A stretch of 61,778 bases of DNA from Bacillus marinisedimentorum (GCF_001644195.2 NZ_LWBL02000019.1:1-61778); one strand, 5' to 3'. Counted from the first letter of the stretch, positions 1 through 9,141 are shown. A program made the numbers and translations. Notes: generated by a model not told the origin, from the sequence alone.

Positions 1-205
1 GCAGGGCGGGCGGTGAGCCTTCTCATCGCTATCGCTCTTGCGGGGTCTCACATGTCCCGCTAGTCCCGCAAGACGTTGAATAAGCTTCTTTGAAAAGACA
101 CCGCACGAAGAAAATTGACTTTTATTTTCGAGGAGTCTCGCACCTTCCACTCCAATCAACTAGTGTAAAAAATCAACATTGAGCTTTAACACAGCCTTGA
201 TATAA
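1..205. repeat. Dispersed repeat family A, left window end
   Basis: This stretch is the reverse complement, with few mismatches, of the last ~170 bases of the window. It contains short palindromic pieces such as CGGGACTAGCGGGACATGTGAGACCCCG-type arms (positions 35-70). The layout (conserved edges, GC-rich inner hairpins, no ORF) matches intergenic repeats common in Bacillaceae. A shorter third copy lies near 43612-43712. No coding potential was seen. Confidence 0.75.
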
Positions 206-226
206 AGGGGGGTTTTTTAATGAAAG

Positions 227-454
227 TTATGCTATTAATTCGTCCTTGTAATTGCGCTTTGACCAGATTAGAGGCGTGATTCCAGCCGAATCGTCCTTGT
301 AATACCTCCCCGATCGAATGAATCTGATTAATAGACTCTGTTTGGGGAAAAATTCAGGAGACCTAATTCCCTTTTTCCACAATCCTGCCCGCTTGTTGAA
401 TAGTGTTCCATATTCACGAAAAGCCTTTCCGAAATCATACGTAAAGCCAACAGA
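227..454. other. Non-coding stretch with a 13-bp direct repeat
   Basis: This gap downstream of ykuS holds the 13-mer TCGTCCTTGTAAT twice (240-252 and 291-303), 51 bp apart. On the minus strand the repeat would encode a short repeated YKD(D/E) peptide in an 80-codon ORF (227-469). That ORF has no convincing ribosome binding site and overlaps the ykuS terminator, so I do not call it a gene. It may be a remnant of a repeat element. Confidence 0.35.
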
Positions 455-483
455 AAAAGGGGACAGCATCCCGCTGTTCCCCC
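455..483 (-). terminator. Terminator of ykuS
   Basis: On the minus strand a GGGGAACAGC/GCTGTCCCC hairpin is followed by TTTTT, about 35 bases after the ykuS stop codon. Confidence 0.8.
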
Positions 484-517
484 TCTCTTCTTTGTACTTG
501 TTTACAGCGCGTTCGAA

Positions 518-763
518 TCAGCGGTTCAGACTTTGCTCAATTTGGCCGAGCACCTGTTCAGCCGACAGGCCGTTAGCTTCGATGACAGGTCCGGCTATGA
601 CCGTATCGGCGATTCCCATCACATTTGAATCAAGTCCGGTCATGACACATAGATCGCAATTTTGGGCATCCTGCTCCTGTTTCAGTTGGATCACATCGTA
701 TCCTTTTTCTTGTAGCACATCATAAATGTTAGTCAAAGATTCTTCTACACCAATCTTAGCCAT
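518..763 (-). CDS. ykuS: YkuS-like UPF0180 protein
   Basis: An 81-residue protein of the UPF0180 (YkuS) family; its biochemical role is unknown. It has the usual family length, starts MAKIGVEESL, and has two closely spaced Cys in the QNCDLCVMTG segment. The start is fixed by AAGGAGGATGAAATT just ahead of the ATG. As in B. subtilis it is the downstream neighbour of ykuR and dapH on the same strand, but a gap of more than 350 bp with a terminator and a repeat separates it from ykuR, so it is probably transcribed separately. Family assignment rests on sequence resemblance and gene order. Confidence 0.85.
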   Translation of the reverse strand: MAKIGVEESLTNIYDVLQEKGYDVIQLKQEQDAQNCDLCVMTGLDSNVMGIADTVIAGPVIEANGLSAEQVLGQIEQSLNR

Positions 764-900
764 AATTTCATCCTCCTTCTTTTACATTTACATTTTGTCC
801 CGGTAATTTGCGGCTTATTCTTATAATCACCATAATGGACTATATGCACTCTGCCATACAGCCGCTGTTGAATATCGAGCTGCTGATTTCCGGAAAATGA

Positions 901-1086
901 ACAAATGCGAAAGGCGCCCGCTTAGCGGCGTACGCATAAGCGGGGGGGACCCGCATGGAGTGTGCTCTTTCCTCCCGGAGGGGATCACCGTTTATGACGA
1001 TAGCCGCTGGGGCCTGGAGCTGGACGATTCCCTCCTGGCTTTTTATCCGCAACGCTTACATTTTATAATTTCCTGCACAACAAAAA
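901..1086. repeat. Dispersed repeat family B, long single copy
   Basis: This fills most of the 354-bp gap between ykuS and ykuR. It is a diverged copy of the 126-bp unit found in tandem at 29511-30010, with extra sequence on its right side (about 1030-1086). That extra part is shared with the copy at 39658-39832. The inner arms CATAAGCGG (945-953) and CCGTTTATG (989-997) can pair. In both long copies the right edge abuts the terminator of a minus-strand gene. Confidence 0.75.
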
Positions 1087-1109
1087 AGCCCCGCAGTATA
1101 GGCGGGGCT
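1082..1109 (-). terminator. Terminator of ykuR
   Basis: On the minus strand AGCCCCGC-loop-GCGGGGCT is followed by TTTTTT, 9 bases after the ykuR stop. Confidence 0.85.
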
Positions 1110-1117
1110 GAAATTTC

Positions 1118-2251
1118 CTATTCCATTTCAGGAATTCCTGCTTTTATATAACTGAAAATAGCGTCAACCGCTATCCCGATTGCCTTCTCATCCGGTTTGA
1201 GCGTTGATGAATGAAGGCCGCTTTCGGATCCGACGCCAAGCCAGAACATAAATCCGGGGATTTCTTTCAGCATATAGCCGAAATCTTCACCGGTCATGGC
1301 TGTCCGGCATTCTACAAGGTCATACGGCGTCTCGTTATCAATAAAGTCCATGAAAGACCTGGTCAGCCGCTCTTCGTTGTAAACCTGATAATAATTGCTT
1401 CCATAATCAAGTTCATAACTGCATGAAAAGCCGGCGGCGATTCCGTTCAGAAGTGTCTCAATCCTATTTTTTACAATTGTCATCGTATCGGAAGACAGCG
1501 TACGGATCGTCCCTTCAAGACGTGCTGTTTCCGCAATCACATTCTGAACAGTCCCGCCGGTTATTTTGCCTATTGTGACGACAGCACTATCGAGCGGATT
1601 GATATTCCGTGACACGATCGTTTGCAGCTGTGTCACAAGATGGCTGGCAGCTACGACCATATCATTTGTCTGATGAGGGTATGCCGCATGCCCCCCCTTG
1701 CCTTTCAGGTCGATGAACAGCTCAGATGTATTGGCAAATAACAATCCCTCTTTCACAGCGATCGTGCCGGCAGGATATTCAGGCGCGATGTGAAGTGCAA
1801 GGACAATATCAGGACGCCACTCCTCCATGATGCTGCTGGCAAGCATCGGAACAGCACCGCCGGGGCCTTCCTCAGCAGGCTGGAAAATGAATAGCAAATC
1901 ATCAGCTATCGGTTCACTGACAACACGGGACAGTACTCCCATCGCAATTGTCATATGAAAGTCATGTCCGCAGGCATGCATGAATCCATCGTGTTGTGAT
2001 GCGTACGGATAGCCGGTTTCTTCTGTTATCGGCAGTCCGTCAATATCCGCCCGATAGCCGATGCACCTTGAAGGGTTTGACCCTTTCACTTTTACGAAGA
2101 TTCCTGTCCGCCACGTTTTGATTTCAACCCGGTCCTGCGGGAATTCGGAAATGCGCTCAAGCAATAACTGCTGCGTCTTCTTTTCCTGGAAACCGATTTC
2201 CGGAATTTGATGAAGCTTCCTTCTTAATGTGATCAATTCATCCGTTTTCAT
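1118..2251 (-). CDS. ykuR: N-acetyldiaminopimelate deacetylase
   Basis: A 377-residue M20-family metallo-amidohydrolase, the likely N-acetyl-LL-diaminopimelate deacetylase (called DapL or YkuR in B. subtilis) of the acetylase branch of lysine and peptidoglycan precursor synthesis. The HACGHD metal-binding motif is near residue 93, followed by the catalytic [11 protein letters not shown] segment and a [10 protein letters not shown] motif near 185. Full length for the family. It starts at an ATG after GGAGAAGTATAA, 16 bases downstream of dapH, so the two form an operon with consecutive pathway steps. Other M20 amidohydrolases (hippurate, IAA-amino acid) look similar; the dapH partner makes this assignment firm. 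Confidence 0.9.
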   Translation of the reverse strand: MKTDELITLRRKLHQIPEIGFQEKKTQQLLLERISEFPQDRVEIKTWRTGIFVKVKGSNPSRCIGYRADIDGLPITEETGYPYASQHDGFMHACGHDFHMTIAMGVLSRVVSEPIADDLLFIFQPAEEGPGGAVPMLASSIMEEWRPDIVLALHIAPEYPAGTIAVKEGLLFANTSELFIDLKGKGGHAAYPHQTNDMVVAASHLVTQLQTIVSRNINPLDSAVVTIGKITGGTVQNVIAETARLEGTIRTLSSDTMTIVKNRIETLLNGIAAGFSCSYELDYGSNYYQVYNEERLTRSFMDFIDNETPYDLVECRTAMTGEDFGYMLKEIPGFMFWLGVGSESGLHSSTLKPDEKAIGIAVDAIFSYIKAGIPEME

Positions 2252-2267
2252 TTATACTTCTCCGCAA

Positions 2268-2987
2268 TCAATCTTCTTTAAGTTGGCGAAGCTCTTGCTT
2301 AATTTCCGTCTTGCTTCTTGTCTGGTCATCGATTTTCTTGATGACCCGTGCCGGGGTGCCTGCTACAACCGTGTTCGGCTCGACATCCTCGGTCACTATG
2401 GCGCCGGCTGCGACAACCGCGCCTTTTCCGACTGTCACACCTTCAAGGATGACCGCATTTGCACCGACCACCACTTCGTCCTCAATGACGACAGGTTTAG
2501 CGGAAGGTGGTTCAATGACCCCCGCAAGGACAGCGCCTGCACCGATATGGCAGTTCTTTCCGACTGTCGCCCTGCCGCCGAGTACTACGTTCATATCGAT
2601 CATTGTGCCCTCACCGACGACGGACCCGATGTTGATAGAAGCTCCCATCATGATGACGGCATTTTTACCGATTTCAACCTGATCACGGATAATGGCACCG
2701 GGTTCGATACGGGCCGGAACGTCCTTCAGGTCAAGAAGCGGGATGGCAGAGTTGCGGCGGTCGTTTTCGACAACATAGTCATCGATCTTGTCAGCGTTTC
2801 GATCAATGGCAGATTTAATATCTTTCCACTCTCCAAATAGGACGCCGGTGTCCCCTTGGATGAACGTCTTTGTGTTTCCTCCGAAGTCCAAGCCTTCGAT
2901 CTGGCCTTTAATATGTACTTTTACAGGAGTCGATTTCTCGCTGTTTTGAATAAAAGATATGATTTCATTTGCATCCATCATTTTCAT
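2268..2987 (-). CDS. dapH: Tetrahydrodipicolinate N-acetyltransferase
   Basis: A 239-residue left-handed beta-helix acyltransferase that moves an acetyl group from acetyl-CoA to tetrahydrodipicolinate, starting the acetylase route to meso-DAP and lysine. An N-terminal DapH domain (residues 1-~90) is followed by hexapeptide repeats from about residue 95 to 205 ([18 protein letters not shown] and onward). The ATG is placed by GAGGAGGACATACGA. It is the first gene of the dapH-ykuR unit and is divergent in role, but not in direction, from ccpC, which lies upstream on the same strand. Length and motifs fit the B. subtilis enzyme closely. Confidence 0.93.
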   Translation of the reverse strand: MKMMDANEIISFIQNSEKSTPVKVHIKGQIEGLDFGGNTKTFIQGDTGVLFGEWKDIKSAIDRNADKIDDYVVENDRRNSAIPLLDLKDVPARIEPGAIIRDQVEIGKNAVIMMGASINIGSVVGEGTMIDMNVVLGGRATVGKNCHIGAGAVLAGVIEPPSAKPVVIEDEVVVGANAVILEGVTVGKGAVVAAGAIVTEDVEPNTVVAGTPARVIKKIDDQTRSKTEIKQELRQLKED

Positions 2988-3065
2988 TCGTATGTCCTCC
3001 TCTTATTTGTTTAGTCAATCTGTTTTTTAAATGTATCAAAACGAGCAGCGCGTGACAAGAAATTA

Positions 3066-3938
3066 TCACTCAATGCCTGCAGTGTCCTTCACAACCTCAA
3101 TAAAAGCCTGTACCTGTTTCAGCTGGAAGCCCGATTCGTAGCCGATCAGCCAGGTATCCCTCAGCATCGGCGTCCCGGCCTCATCAAGGAGCGGTATTTT
3201 CGTCAATGTATCTTCGCCTTCCAGGGTTACACCCGGAAGGATTGCATAGCCGATGCCGTTTAACACCATCTGCTTGCATGTCTCAATCTGGTCGACGACG
3301 ATTGTCCGCTGGGGAACCGCTTTAAACTGCCGGTGCCACCATTCCTGGATTTCCTGATGATAATTGGAATCGCTTTTGAACTGGATAAATGGCCGGGCTG
3401 TGTCATGCAAGTCTTCAAGTTTGCCCATTTCTGTGTCAACAAGATAAAGCGAATCGGAAAATAAGTGCAGTTTTCTTCCTTTCCATTCGGGATTGCCCCG
3501 CAAAATTCCGATATGGACATGGTCCTCGTAAATGTGCCTTAGCATTTCGCTCGACCAGCCGGTAATCAATGACACTTTGACAAGCGGATACTTTCTGACA
3601 AACTGTTTCAAAACGGCCGGGAGCCAATATTGCCCGGCAATGGAGGCAACAGCCAGCTTAAGTGTTCCATACACCTCTGAATCGAGCGCTTCAATCTCCT
3701 CTCTTACTTTTTCCCCTTTTTCCACCACTTCCTGTGCAAACGAGGTGATTTTTTCCCCCGCCGGTGTCAGAGCGAGCCCTTTTTGGGATCTTAGAAAAAT
3801 TTTCACGCCCCATGCTTTTTCAATCGATTGCAGTCTCTGGCTTAGGGCGGGCTGTGAAACAAACAGCCGTTCAGCCGCCTTTCGCATGTTCATCTCCTGG
3901 GCCAGGACGGCAAGAATCTGGAACTCAACCGTCTGCAT
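3066..3938 (-). CDS. ccpC: LysR-type catabolite regulator CcpC
   Basis: A 290-residue LysR-family regulator close to B. subtilis CcpC (YkuM), which senses citrate and represses citB and citZ. The N-terminal winged helix (residues 1-60, RKAAERLFVSQPALSQRLQ) is nearly identical to the B. subtilis protein, and conserved stretches continue through the effector domain (KLAVASI, LITGWSSEML, HIGILRGNPEWKGRK, DQIETCKQM, GYAILP). It sits immediately upstream of dapH on the same strand, the same neighbourhood as in B. subtilis. Targets cannot be deduced from this window; no citrate cycle gene is present here. Confidence 0.93.
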   Translation of the reverse strand: MQTVEFQILAVLAQEMNMRKAAERLFVSQPALSQRLQSIEKAWGVKIFLRSQKGLALTPAGEKITSFAQEVVEKGEKVREEIEALDSEVYGTLKLAVASIAGQYWLPAVLKQFVRKYPLVKVSLITGWSSEMLRHIYEDHVHIGILRGNPEWKGRKLHLFSDSLYLVDTEMGKLEDLHDTARPFIQFKSDSNYHQEIQEWWHRQFKAVPQRTIVVDQIETCKQMVLNGIGYAILPGVTLEGEDTLTKIPLLDEAGTPMLRDTWLIGYESGFQLKQVQAFIEVVKDTAGIE

Positions 3939-4098
3939 CCGTCATCCCCCTTTTGACGTCCGGCCATCTGAAGCGCCGGACCGATCATTTACTTTTCAAT
4001 CATAAGATTATCTTAACCTTTTCTTTAACTATTTTAAAATTTATTAATTGAAATAAACAAGGTAAAGTGAAAGTAACATATTAAAATGGGGTGTTCGT

Positions 4099-4473
4099 AT
4101 GGGAATTGCATTCAAGGGACTGGACCATGTGCAAGTGTGCATACCAGCTGATATGGAAGATGATGCGAAGTCTTTTTACATTGATTTGCTTGGATTCATC
4201 GAAATCGAAAAACCGGACTCCTTAAAAAGTAACGGCGGATTCTGGATGCAGGCTCCAGGGGTGGAATTGCATATCGGAATTGAGCCAGGTCACGAACCGG
4301 GCCTGTCCAAACGGCACATCGCCTTTGAAGTTGGGGACCTGACAGCAGCCAGGTCGGTTCTGGAACAGGCTGGATTAAACATCAAAGAAGAAACACCCAT
4401 TCCGCTCCGGGACCGCTTTTCGTTTCGGGACCCGTTCGGAAACCGGATTGAACTGCTGGCTTATCATTCTTAA
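4099..4473 (+). CDS. VOC / glyoxalase-fold protein
   Basis: A 124-residue protein of the vicinal oxygen chelate (glyoxalase/bleomycin-resistance) superfamily. It begins with LDHVQVCIP, has YIDLLGF after the first strand, a central HIGIEPG, and ends with RDPFGNRIELLAY; His and Glu at the usual metal positions (H10, H57, E117 approx.) are present. Substrate is unknown: members include glyoxalases, dioxygenases and fosfomycin or bleomycin resistance proteins. The ATG follows a modest AATGGGGTGTTCGT site. It is transcribed divergently from ccpC and ends at a hairpin shared with the converging MFS gene. Confidence 0.75.
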   Translation: MGIAFKGLDHVQVCIPADMEDDAKSFYIDLLGFIEIEKPDSLKSNGGFWMQAPGVELHIGIEPGHEPGLSKRHIAFEVGDLTAARSVLEQAGLNIKEETPIPLRDRFSFRDPFGNRIELLAYHS

Positions 4474-4565
4474 CATCAAACAACTTTAAGCATTCGGTCT
4501 TGATGGAACTGGAAGGCACAACTTCTCTTTTTTCTCCGGGGAGCAAAATTTTCGTTAAATAAAAC

Positions 4566-4600
4566 GCCGCGGCCTTCGAGCAACTCGAAAACCGCGGCTT
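4566..4600. terminator. Bidirectional terminator between VOC and MFS genes
   Basis: GCCGCGG..TTCGAG-loop-CTCGAA..CCGCGGC. It is followed by TTT on the plus strand and GTTTTATTT on the minus strand, and lies between two converging genes. Confidence 0.7.
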
Positions 4601-4604
4601 TCCA

Positions 4605-6104
4605 TTATTCGTTCTCCACTTTAGGCATAAATGCGATGAGGATCAAGCTGATCACAGCAAAGGCGGCAACCCACAGGTAAACATTATGGAGTGCCCCCGT
4701 CAGCCCTTCCTGCAGAACGGCCCGTACTTGTCCGGGCAGCGAAGCCCTCTGCTCTTCATTTAACAGAATATTCGCTGTGTCGAGGCTGACATCATAATCG
4801 ACTCCTGATTGCTGGATATGCGACTGGAGACGGCTGTTCAGTATTCCGCCGAGCAAGGCCGCCCCTATCGTGCTGCCAAGGGTCCTCATGAACATGTTTG
4901 AAGCCGTCGCGATGCCGCGCATCCTCCAGCTGACCGTCGACTGGATCGAAACAATGAAAGATGTCGTCGACATCCCCATTCCGACCCCGATGAAAAACGA
5001 TCCTATCCCGGCCCATACCGGCCCTTTGTCAGGCGACAGCAGAATGAAAAACAGCGAACCGGCAACGAGGGCGAACCCGCCGATGAGGGATGTCTTGCGG
5101 AAACCGATTTTCAGAAGGAGCCGGCCGGCAATCGTGGCGGATATCGGCCATCCGATTGACATGGTCGTAAGTGTAAAACCCGCCACGATCGGCGACCGTT
5201 CCATAACTCCCTGGACATATGCCGGCAAAAAGCTTGAAATGCCGATTAAAATGACACCTGTTGTCAGCGAAGTAAGGTTAGCGACCGTGATGGACCGGTA
5301 TTTCCAAATATCAAATGGCATCATCGGTTCCTCAGCCCGTCTTTCCTGCACAATAAATAAAATAAAACCTATGAGAAATGCCGAAATCAAAAAAACAGCC
5401 GGCCAGGAACCCCACGCAATTCTTACTCCGCCTTCAACGAGAATGACCATAAGCGAAGTGATCGCGATAACAAGAAAGACTGAACCTGCATAATCAATCG
5501 TATGTTTCCGTTTCTCCACACCCTCGTGCAAAAACAGCACTACCCCGAGTATGGAAAGAATGCCGAGTGGAACATTTATCCAGAATACAAGTCTCCAGGT
5601 TGCATATTGGACAAAAAACCCTCCAAGTGCTGGTCCCATGATTGCGGAAATTCCCCATACACTGGATAGGTACCCTTGGATTTTTGCCCGTTCTTCTTTT
5701 GTGTAAATATCACCGACAATCGTTGAAGCAATCGGCATGACAGCACCGGCCCCGAACCCCTGGATCAGCCGGAAAACAATGAGCATTTTCATTGATGAAG
5801 CGAATCCCGCCAAAATAGAGCCTGCCAAAAAAATAGTGACGCCGACAACAAAAACCGGCTTCCGGCCAAATAAATCTGACATTTTCCCGTAAATAAGTAC
5901 GGTTGCTGCCTGGAACAGAAGGTAAGCGGAAAACACCCAACTGTATAGGGCAAATCCGCCAAGATCTGCCACAATATTAGGCATTGCGGTCGACACAATT
6001 GTCGCTTCTATCGCAGCCATAAACATGGCGAGCATGATGGCAGCAAGTACAAGCGGCCTGTGCGTTCCTCTGTCTGCCTGTATTTTTTCCAAAATCAGAC
6101 TCAA
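4605..6104 (-). CDS. MFS multidrug exporter, DHA2 (14-TM) type
   Basis: A 499-residue major facilitator of the EmrB/QacA (DHA2) type, a proton-driven exporter of drugs or other small hydrophobic compounds at the cell membrane. The sequence shows about 14 hydrophobic segments, the loop 2-3 motif GKMSDLFGRKPVF (near residue 73), and the antiporter segment GPALGGFF (near 156). The start used is a TTG (AGTCTGATTTTG follows) behind a weak AGGATGTGATG site, so the first residues are uncertain. It is a single gene with no regulator beside it; the substrate cannot be named. Confidence 0.82.
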   Translation of the reverse strand: MSLILEKIQADRGTHRPLVLAAIMLAMFMAAIEATIVSTAMPNIVADLGGFALYSWVFSAYLLFQAATVLIYGKMSDLFGRKPVFVVGVTIFLAGSILAGFASSMKMLIVFRLIQGFGAGAVMPIASTIVGDIYTKEERAKIQGYLSSVWGISAIMGPALGGFFVQYATWRLVFWINVPLGILSILGVVLFLHEGVEKRKHTIDYAGSVFLVIAITSLMVILVEGGVRIAWGSWPAVFLISAFLIGFILFIVQERRAEEPMMPFDIWKYRSITVANLTSLTTGVILIGISSFLPAYVQGVMERSPIVAGFTLTTMSIGWPISATIAGRLLLKIGFRKTSLIGGFALVAGSLFFILLSPDKGPVWAGIGSFFIGVGMGMSTTSFIVSIQSTVSWRMRGIATASNMFMRTLGSTIGAALLGGILNSRLQSHIQQSGVDYDVSLDTANILLNEEQRASLPGQVRAVLQEGLTGALHNVYLWVAAFAVISLILIAFMPKVENE

Positions 6105-6171
6105 ACCGGCATCACATCCTATTCTTCAAACTGAATTCCCATGTATTTGGTTGCAGAGACTGTATCGGTGT

Positions 6172-6201
6172 AAAAAATGTTGGCCCGGTTACGGGCCAAC
6201 A
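6172..6201 (-). terminator. Terminator of darB
   Basis: TTGGCCCG-GTTA-CGGGCCAA hairpin followed on the minus strand by ATTTTTTA, just after the darB stop. Confidence 0.85.
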
Positions 6202-6214
6202 TTCAAAAACCTCA

Positions 6215-6658
6215 TCACTTTTTCACTGGCTGGAGCTGTTTGTTGAACAGTTTCAATATTGCTCTTCGTGTAAGTATTCCGAGAAAGTAGCCCTCATCAT
6301 CGACTACGCAGACGAAAGGGTTATTGATTGTCAGGCCGAGCGCCTTCTGAAATGGATCATGTTCATGAAGCCGCGGAATTTCTTTTTCCATCACTTCTTC
6401 TGCCTTTTTCCCTTCGAGCTTTTCCAGTTCAATCCGTTCAATTCCAAGTACTGAATCAAGAATCATTGAATTGCTGATCAGACCATGCAGCTTATAGGAA
6501 GCATCAAGCACAGGTATCGCGGAATAACCGGATTTAATAAGGACAAGCAGCGCGTGTTCAAGCGGATTGCCGATTTGGACATGTGCTACTTTTTCAGCAG
6601 GGATCAGCAGATCACTAATACTTGTTTTCAGCAGGTCATCTGTCTGAAGACTGATCAT
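6215..6658 (-). CDS. darB: Cyclic di-AMP-binding CBS protein DarB (CbpB, YkuL)
   Basis: A 147-residue protein made of two CBS domains, close to B. subtilis YkuL/DarB and Listeria CbpB. In those species the c-di-AMP-free form binds and stimulates Rel (ppGpp synthesis) and pyruvate carboxylase. Conserved stretches include KVAHVQIGN, EHALLVLIKSGYSAIPVLD, YKLHGLIS and NNPFVCVVDDEG. I place the start at the ATG giving MISLQTDDLL, aligned with YkuL and preceded by GAAGGGAAG; an in-frame ATG 18 bases upstream has no ribosome site. The gene is monocistronic with its own terminator. In B. subtilis it is next to ccpC; here a transporter gene lies between. Confidence 0.92.
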   Translation of the reverse strand: MISLQTDDLLKTSISDLLIPAEKVAHVQIGNPLEHALLVLIKSGYSAIPVLDASYKLHGLISNSMILDSVLGIERIELEKLEGKKAEEVMEKEIPRLHEHDPFQKALGLTINNPFVCVVDDEGYFLGILTRRAILKLFNKQLQPVKK

Positions 6659-6771
6659 GTACCGTCTTCCCTTCATCTAAATTACAATCAGGGATGCAGG
6701 GATACTTAGCTCTTCACATCCCATTCATCATTTTAACATAATTGCCGGCTCACCAAAACGGATGTGTTCTG

Positions 6772-7518
6772 TCAGTGTTCATAAATCATTTTTCGTGTCA
6801 TTCCGCCGTCAATGACAAGGTTCGTTCCATTTACAAAGTTATTTGCTTCATCAGTCAGATACAGACAGGCCCTTCCAATGTCTTCTGGTCTTCCCACCCT
6901 ATTGGAAAGATGCTGACTATGATCGATTTCCCTTAAATCATCATAGTCACCCGTTTCAATCCACCCGGGACTGATGGCATTAACGGTCACATTCAACTCA
7001 CTGAATGATGCTGCAAGTGCGTGCGTTAACCCTAGTACTCCTCCTTTTGATGCCGCATACGCTTCTGAATTCGGTTCTGACATGACGGCACGTGTAGATG
7101 CAATATTAACAATGGAACCACCGCCGGTATCCTGCATAAACCGGGCTGCCGCACGCGCGGCGGCAAAGTAGCCGCGCAAGTTGACTGCAAGAATATCGTC
7201 CCATTCATCGAGCGACAGCTCGAATGGTGACTTGAACCTGGAAACGCCGGCATTATTGACCAGGATATCAAGCCGCCCATACGTATCTGCTGTTTTCTTG
7301 ATCATTTTCTCGATATCAACAGCATTTTTCATGTCTGTTTCGATAAACAGGGCTTTGCCGCCGTCCGCCGTTATTTGATCAGCCGTTTTCCGGCCGTTTT
7401 CCAGGTCGATATCAGCTAGAACAATGGCAGCTCCAGCCTGTGCGTACATTTCTGCCACTTTCCGTCCGATTCCGTTACCAGCACCTGTTACAATTGCGAC
7501 TTTTTCATTGAAGCCCAC
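6772..7518 (-). CDS. SDR family oxidoreductase
   Basis: A 248-residue classical short-chain dehydrogenase/reductase. The Rossmann cofactor motif TGAGNGIG is near residue 11, NNAG near 89, the catalytic Ser in IASTRA near 141 and YAASK near 154. An acidic residue at the end of the second strand (LADIDLE) suggests NAD(H) preference. The GTG start is supported by AAAGGAGAG eight bases upstream. Substrate is unknown; it has no operon partners, with darB and the LysM gene transcribed from the same strand at separate positions. Confidence 0.8.
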   Translation of the reverse strand: MGFNEKVAIVTGAGNGIGRKVAEMYAQAGAAIVLADIDLENGRKTADQITADGGKALFIETDMKNAVDIEKMIKKTADTYGRLDILVNNAGVSRFKSPFELSLDEWDDILAVNLRGYFAAARAAARFMQDTGGGSIVNIASTRAVMSEPNSEAYAASKGGVLGLTHALAASFSELNVTVNAISPGWIETGDYDDLREIDHSQHLSNRVGRPEDIGRACLYLTDEANNFVNGTNLVIDGGMTRKMIYEH

Positions 7519-7604
7519 TCCACTCTCTCCTTTGCAACTTAAATATTACCTCCACAGAAGGACTTGTCGAAACCGTCTTGCAACATGTTCGAAAAGAACT
7601 AAAC

Positions 7605-7630
7605 GAAAAGACCTGCACATTTGCAGATCT
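7605..7630 (-). terminator. Terminator of the LysM protein gene
   Basis: AGATCTGCA-AATG-TGCAGGTCT hairpin (one G-T pair) followed by TTTTCG on the minus strand. Confidence 0.75.
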
Positions 7631-7632
7631 TC

Positions 7633-8184
7633 CTAGTTCTCAGCCCGATAGAAAATGATGACGTTTTTCTCCTGTTCTTGTTTTTCCGTTGCCGGAAAGA
7701 GGATTTTTTGGCCGATTAAGATTAAATGAGGATTTTCAAGTTTGTTCCAAATTGCGAGATCATGCCAGTCCAATCCGTATTTTTCAGCGATTTCGGACAG
7801 CGTGTCCCCTTTTTTAACGGTATACTCATGAGATTCCGTCTGTTGAAGGTCGGTAATATCATTGATTGGAATTTCAAGAAGCTGCCCTTCCGTCAATTCA
7901 TATGGCGGCACAAGGTCATTCAGTTCCACCAGCTTCTCCAGGTCGAAACCGAATTTTTCACTGATTGTATAAACCGTGTCATCAGCCCTCACCATATAAA
8001 TAAACTGGTCAAACCGGGGAACATCGGTTTGCGGATTCTCTGAATCAAATATATTCAGTTGTCCGCCGCCCGCACTGTCATCAGGAATAGGCAGATTTTG
8101 CCCTTCTTCCCCATATGCCGTCACGACCGGCATTATTAAAAACAAAGCCAATAACAGGCTGTGGATCACATATTTCTTACCCAT
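7633..8184 (-). CDS. Exported protein with two LysM domains
   Basis: A 183-residue protein with an N-terminal signal peptide (hydrophobic SLLLALFLIMPVV, cleavage near VTAYG) and two LysM peptidoglycan-binding domains: one around residues 62-107 (IYMVRADDTVYTISEKFG) and one around 119-165 (EYTVKKGDTLSEIAEKYG). No catalytic domain is attached, so it is probably a cell-wall-associated or spore-related binding protein. I use the ATG giving MGKKYVIH because TTTTGGAGGA lies 10 bases upstream; an ATG ten codons earlier has no ribosome site. Confidence 0.75.
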   Translation of the reverse strand: MGKKYVIHSLLLALFLIMPVVTAYGEEGQNLPIPDDSAGGGQLNIFDSENPQTDVPRFDQFIYMVRADDTVYTISEKFGFDLEKLVELNDLVPPYELTEGQLLEIPINDITDLQQTESHEYTVKKGDTLSEIAEKYGLDWHDLAIWNKLENPHLILIGQKILFPATEKQEQEKNVIIFYRAEN

Positions 8185-8275
8185 CAGGACCAATTCCTCC
8201 AAAACATTCTCCATTATATTTTACCATATCCAGCCAATGATTGAATCGTAATTAAGGAAGAATGCTTTAATCAGA

Positions 8276-8422
8276 TTATCCTTTACTTATTCTGATATTT
8301 TTCACTTCATATTTGCAATAAAGACAGCCGTAGATGACATTTTGATTTGATTGGGCTGTCAGCACCTTTTCCAGCGGAGCGGATTTCGTGCAGCTTGGAC
8401 AAATAACTGCAGGCTTATCCAT
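8276..8422 (-). CDS. 48-residue zinc-ribbon protein
   Basis: A small gene with a strong ribosome site (ACGGAGGTGAAAGATT then ATG). The product has two CxxC pairs, VICPSCTKS and YGCLYCKYE, spaced 22 residues apart, which is the pattern of a single zinc ribbon, and nothing else. It ends with a lysine-rich tail. It lies just downstream of yueI on the same strand, 57 bases away, and may be co-transcribed. I do not recognise a named family; a nucleic-acid or protein-binding role would be only a guess. Confidence 0.7.
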   Translation of the reverse strand: MDKPAVICPSCTKSAPLEKVLTAQSNQNVIYGCLYCKYEVKNIRISKG

Positions 8423-8479
8423 AATCTTTCACCTCCGTAATCTTTTAGAGTCCTGATTTTCGGTAATTTATTTAATCTC

Positions 8480-8893
8480 TTACTTTTTTTCACCGATATC
8501 TCTTTCATATCTTTCATCTTCAATGAAGACAGATGATACATCCACTGCCTTCGATGCTGACGCGACCAGTCCAACCGGTGTTTCTGAAGCCTGATTGGAA
8601 ACGATGGTGAACTGCGCACCGTTTTTGGAAGCCAATTTGATATAAGGGGAAATGGATTCATACGGCAGGCTGCCATTGAGGAACAGATGAACATCATTTC
8701 TCGATCGCAGCACTTCCTCAACTTCACGGTACGGCATTCCCCTGTTCACCTGCGAGCGGGTCAATGCCAGCCATACCCGTTCACGGATGGACGATAAAAA
8801 CAACTTGCGCTCAGCCGGTTTCGTCTGGGGTGTTCCGTATATCCCCAGCTTCAGAATTTCCTGTATATCTTCCTGTGCCATCTTTACATCCAC
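8480..8893 (-). CDS. yueI: YueI family protein (DUF1694)
   Basis: A 137-residue protein of the YueI/DUF1694 family, function unknown. Family features include YGTPQTKPAERK near residue 19, FLSSIRERVWLALT, and a TIVSNQASETPVGLV segment near 96. The start is uncertain between two ATGs four codons apart; GGGAGTGG lies closely upstream of the first. Followed on the same strand by a small zinc-ribbon gene. The remaining 248-bp gap up to proC holds only the proC terminator. Confidence 0.82.
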   Translation of the reverse strand: MDVKMAQEDIQEILKLGIYGTPQTKPAERKLFLSSIRERVWLALTRSQVNRGMPYREVEEVLRSRNDVHLFLNGSLPYESISPYIKLASKNGAQFTIVSNQASETPVGLVASASKAVDVSSVFIEDERYERDIGEKK

Positions 8894-9091
8894 TCCCGTA
8901 ACATATTCGACAATTAGTATACCCGCTTAAAGGCAATATTAAGACGGTGCTTTGAAGGAAGCAGTTCTGTTTATGAAGAAAACCAAAAGCAGGCTGCATA
9001 ACTTCGAAGTCTTGTGACAGCAATAGTTGTATTTAAAAATTTATTCCTCTTGCAAATTCGTTAACTTTGCGAGAGTCGCCTAATATTTAAC

Positions 9092-9136
9092 AAAAAATCG
9101 AGTAAGAAGCCTGCATGGCTTCTTACTCGATTTTTT
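9092..9136. terminator. Bidirectional terminator below proC
   Basis: A long perfect hairpin, AAATCGAGTAAGAAGCC / GGCTTCTTACTCGATTT, flanked by A and T runs on both sides. It ends proC on the minus strand. Confidence 0.85.
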
Positions 9137-9141
9137 AGTTC

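Noticed and set aside
227-469. 80-codon minus-strand ORF downstream of ykuS
   Set aside because: No ribosome site, overlaps the ykuS terminator, and the peptide contains a DNA-level repeat; more likely a repeat remnant.
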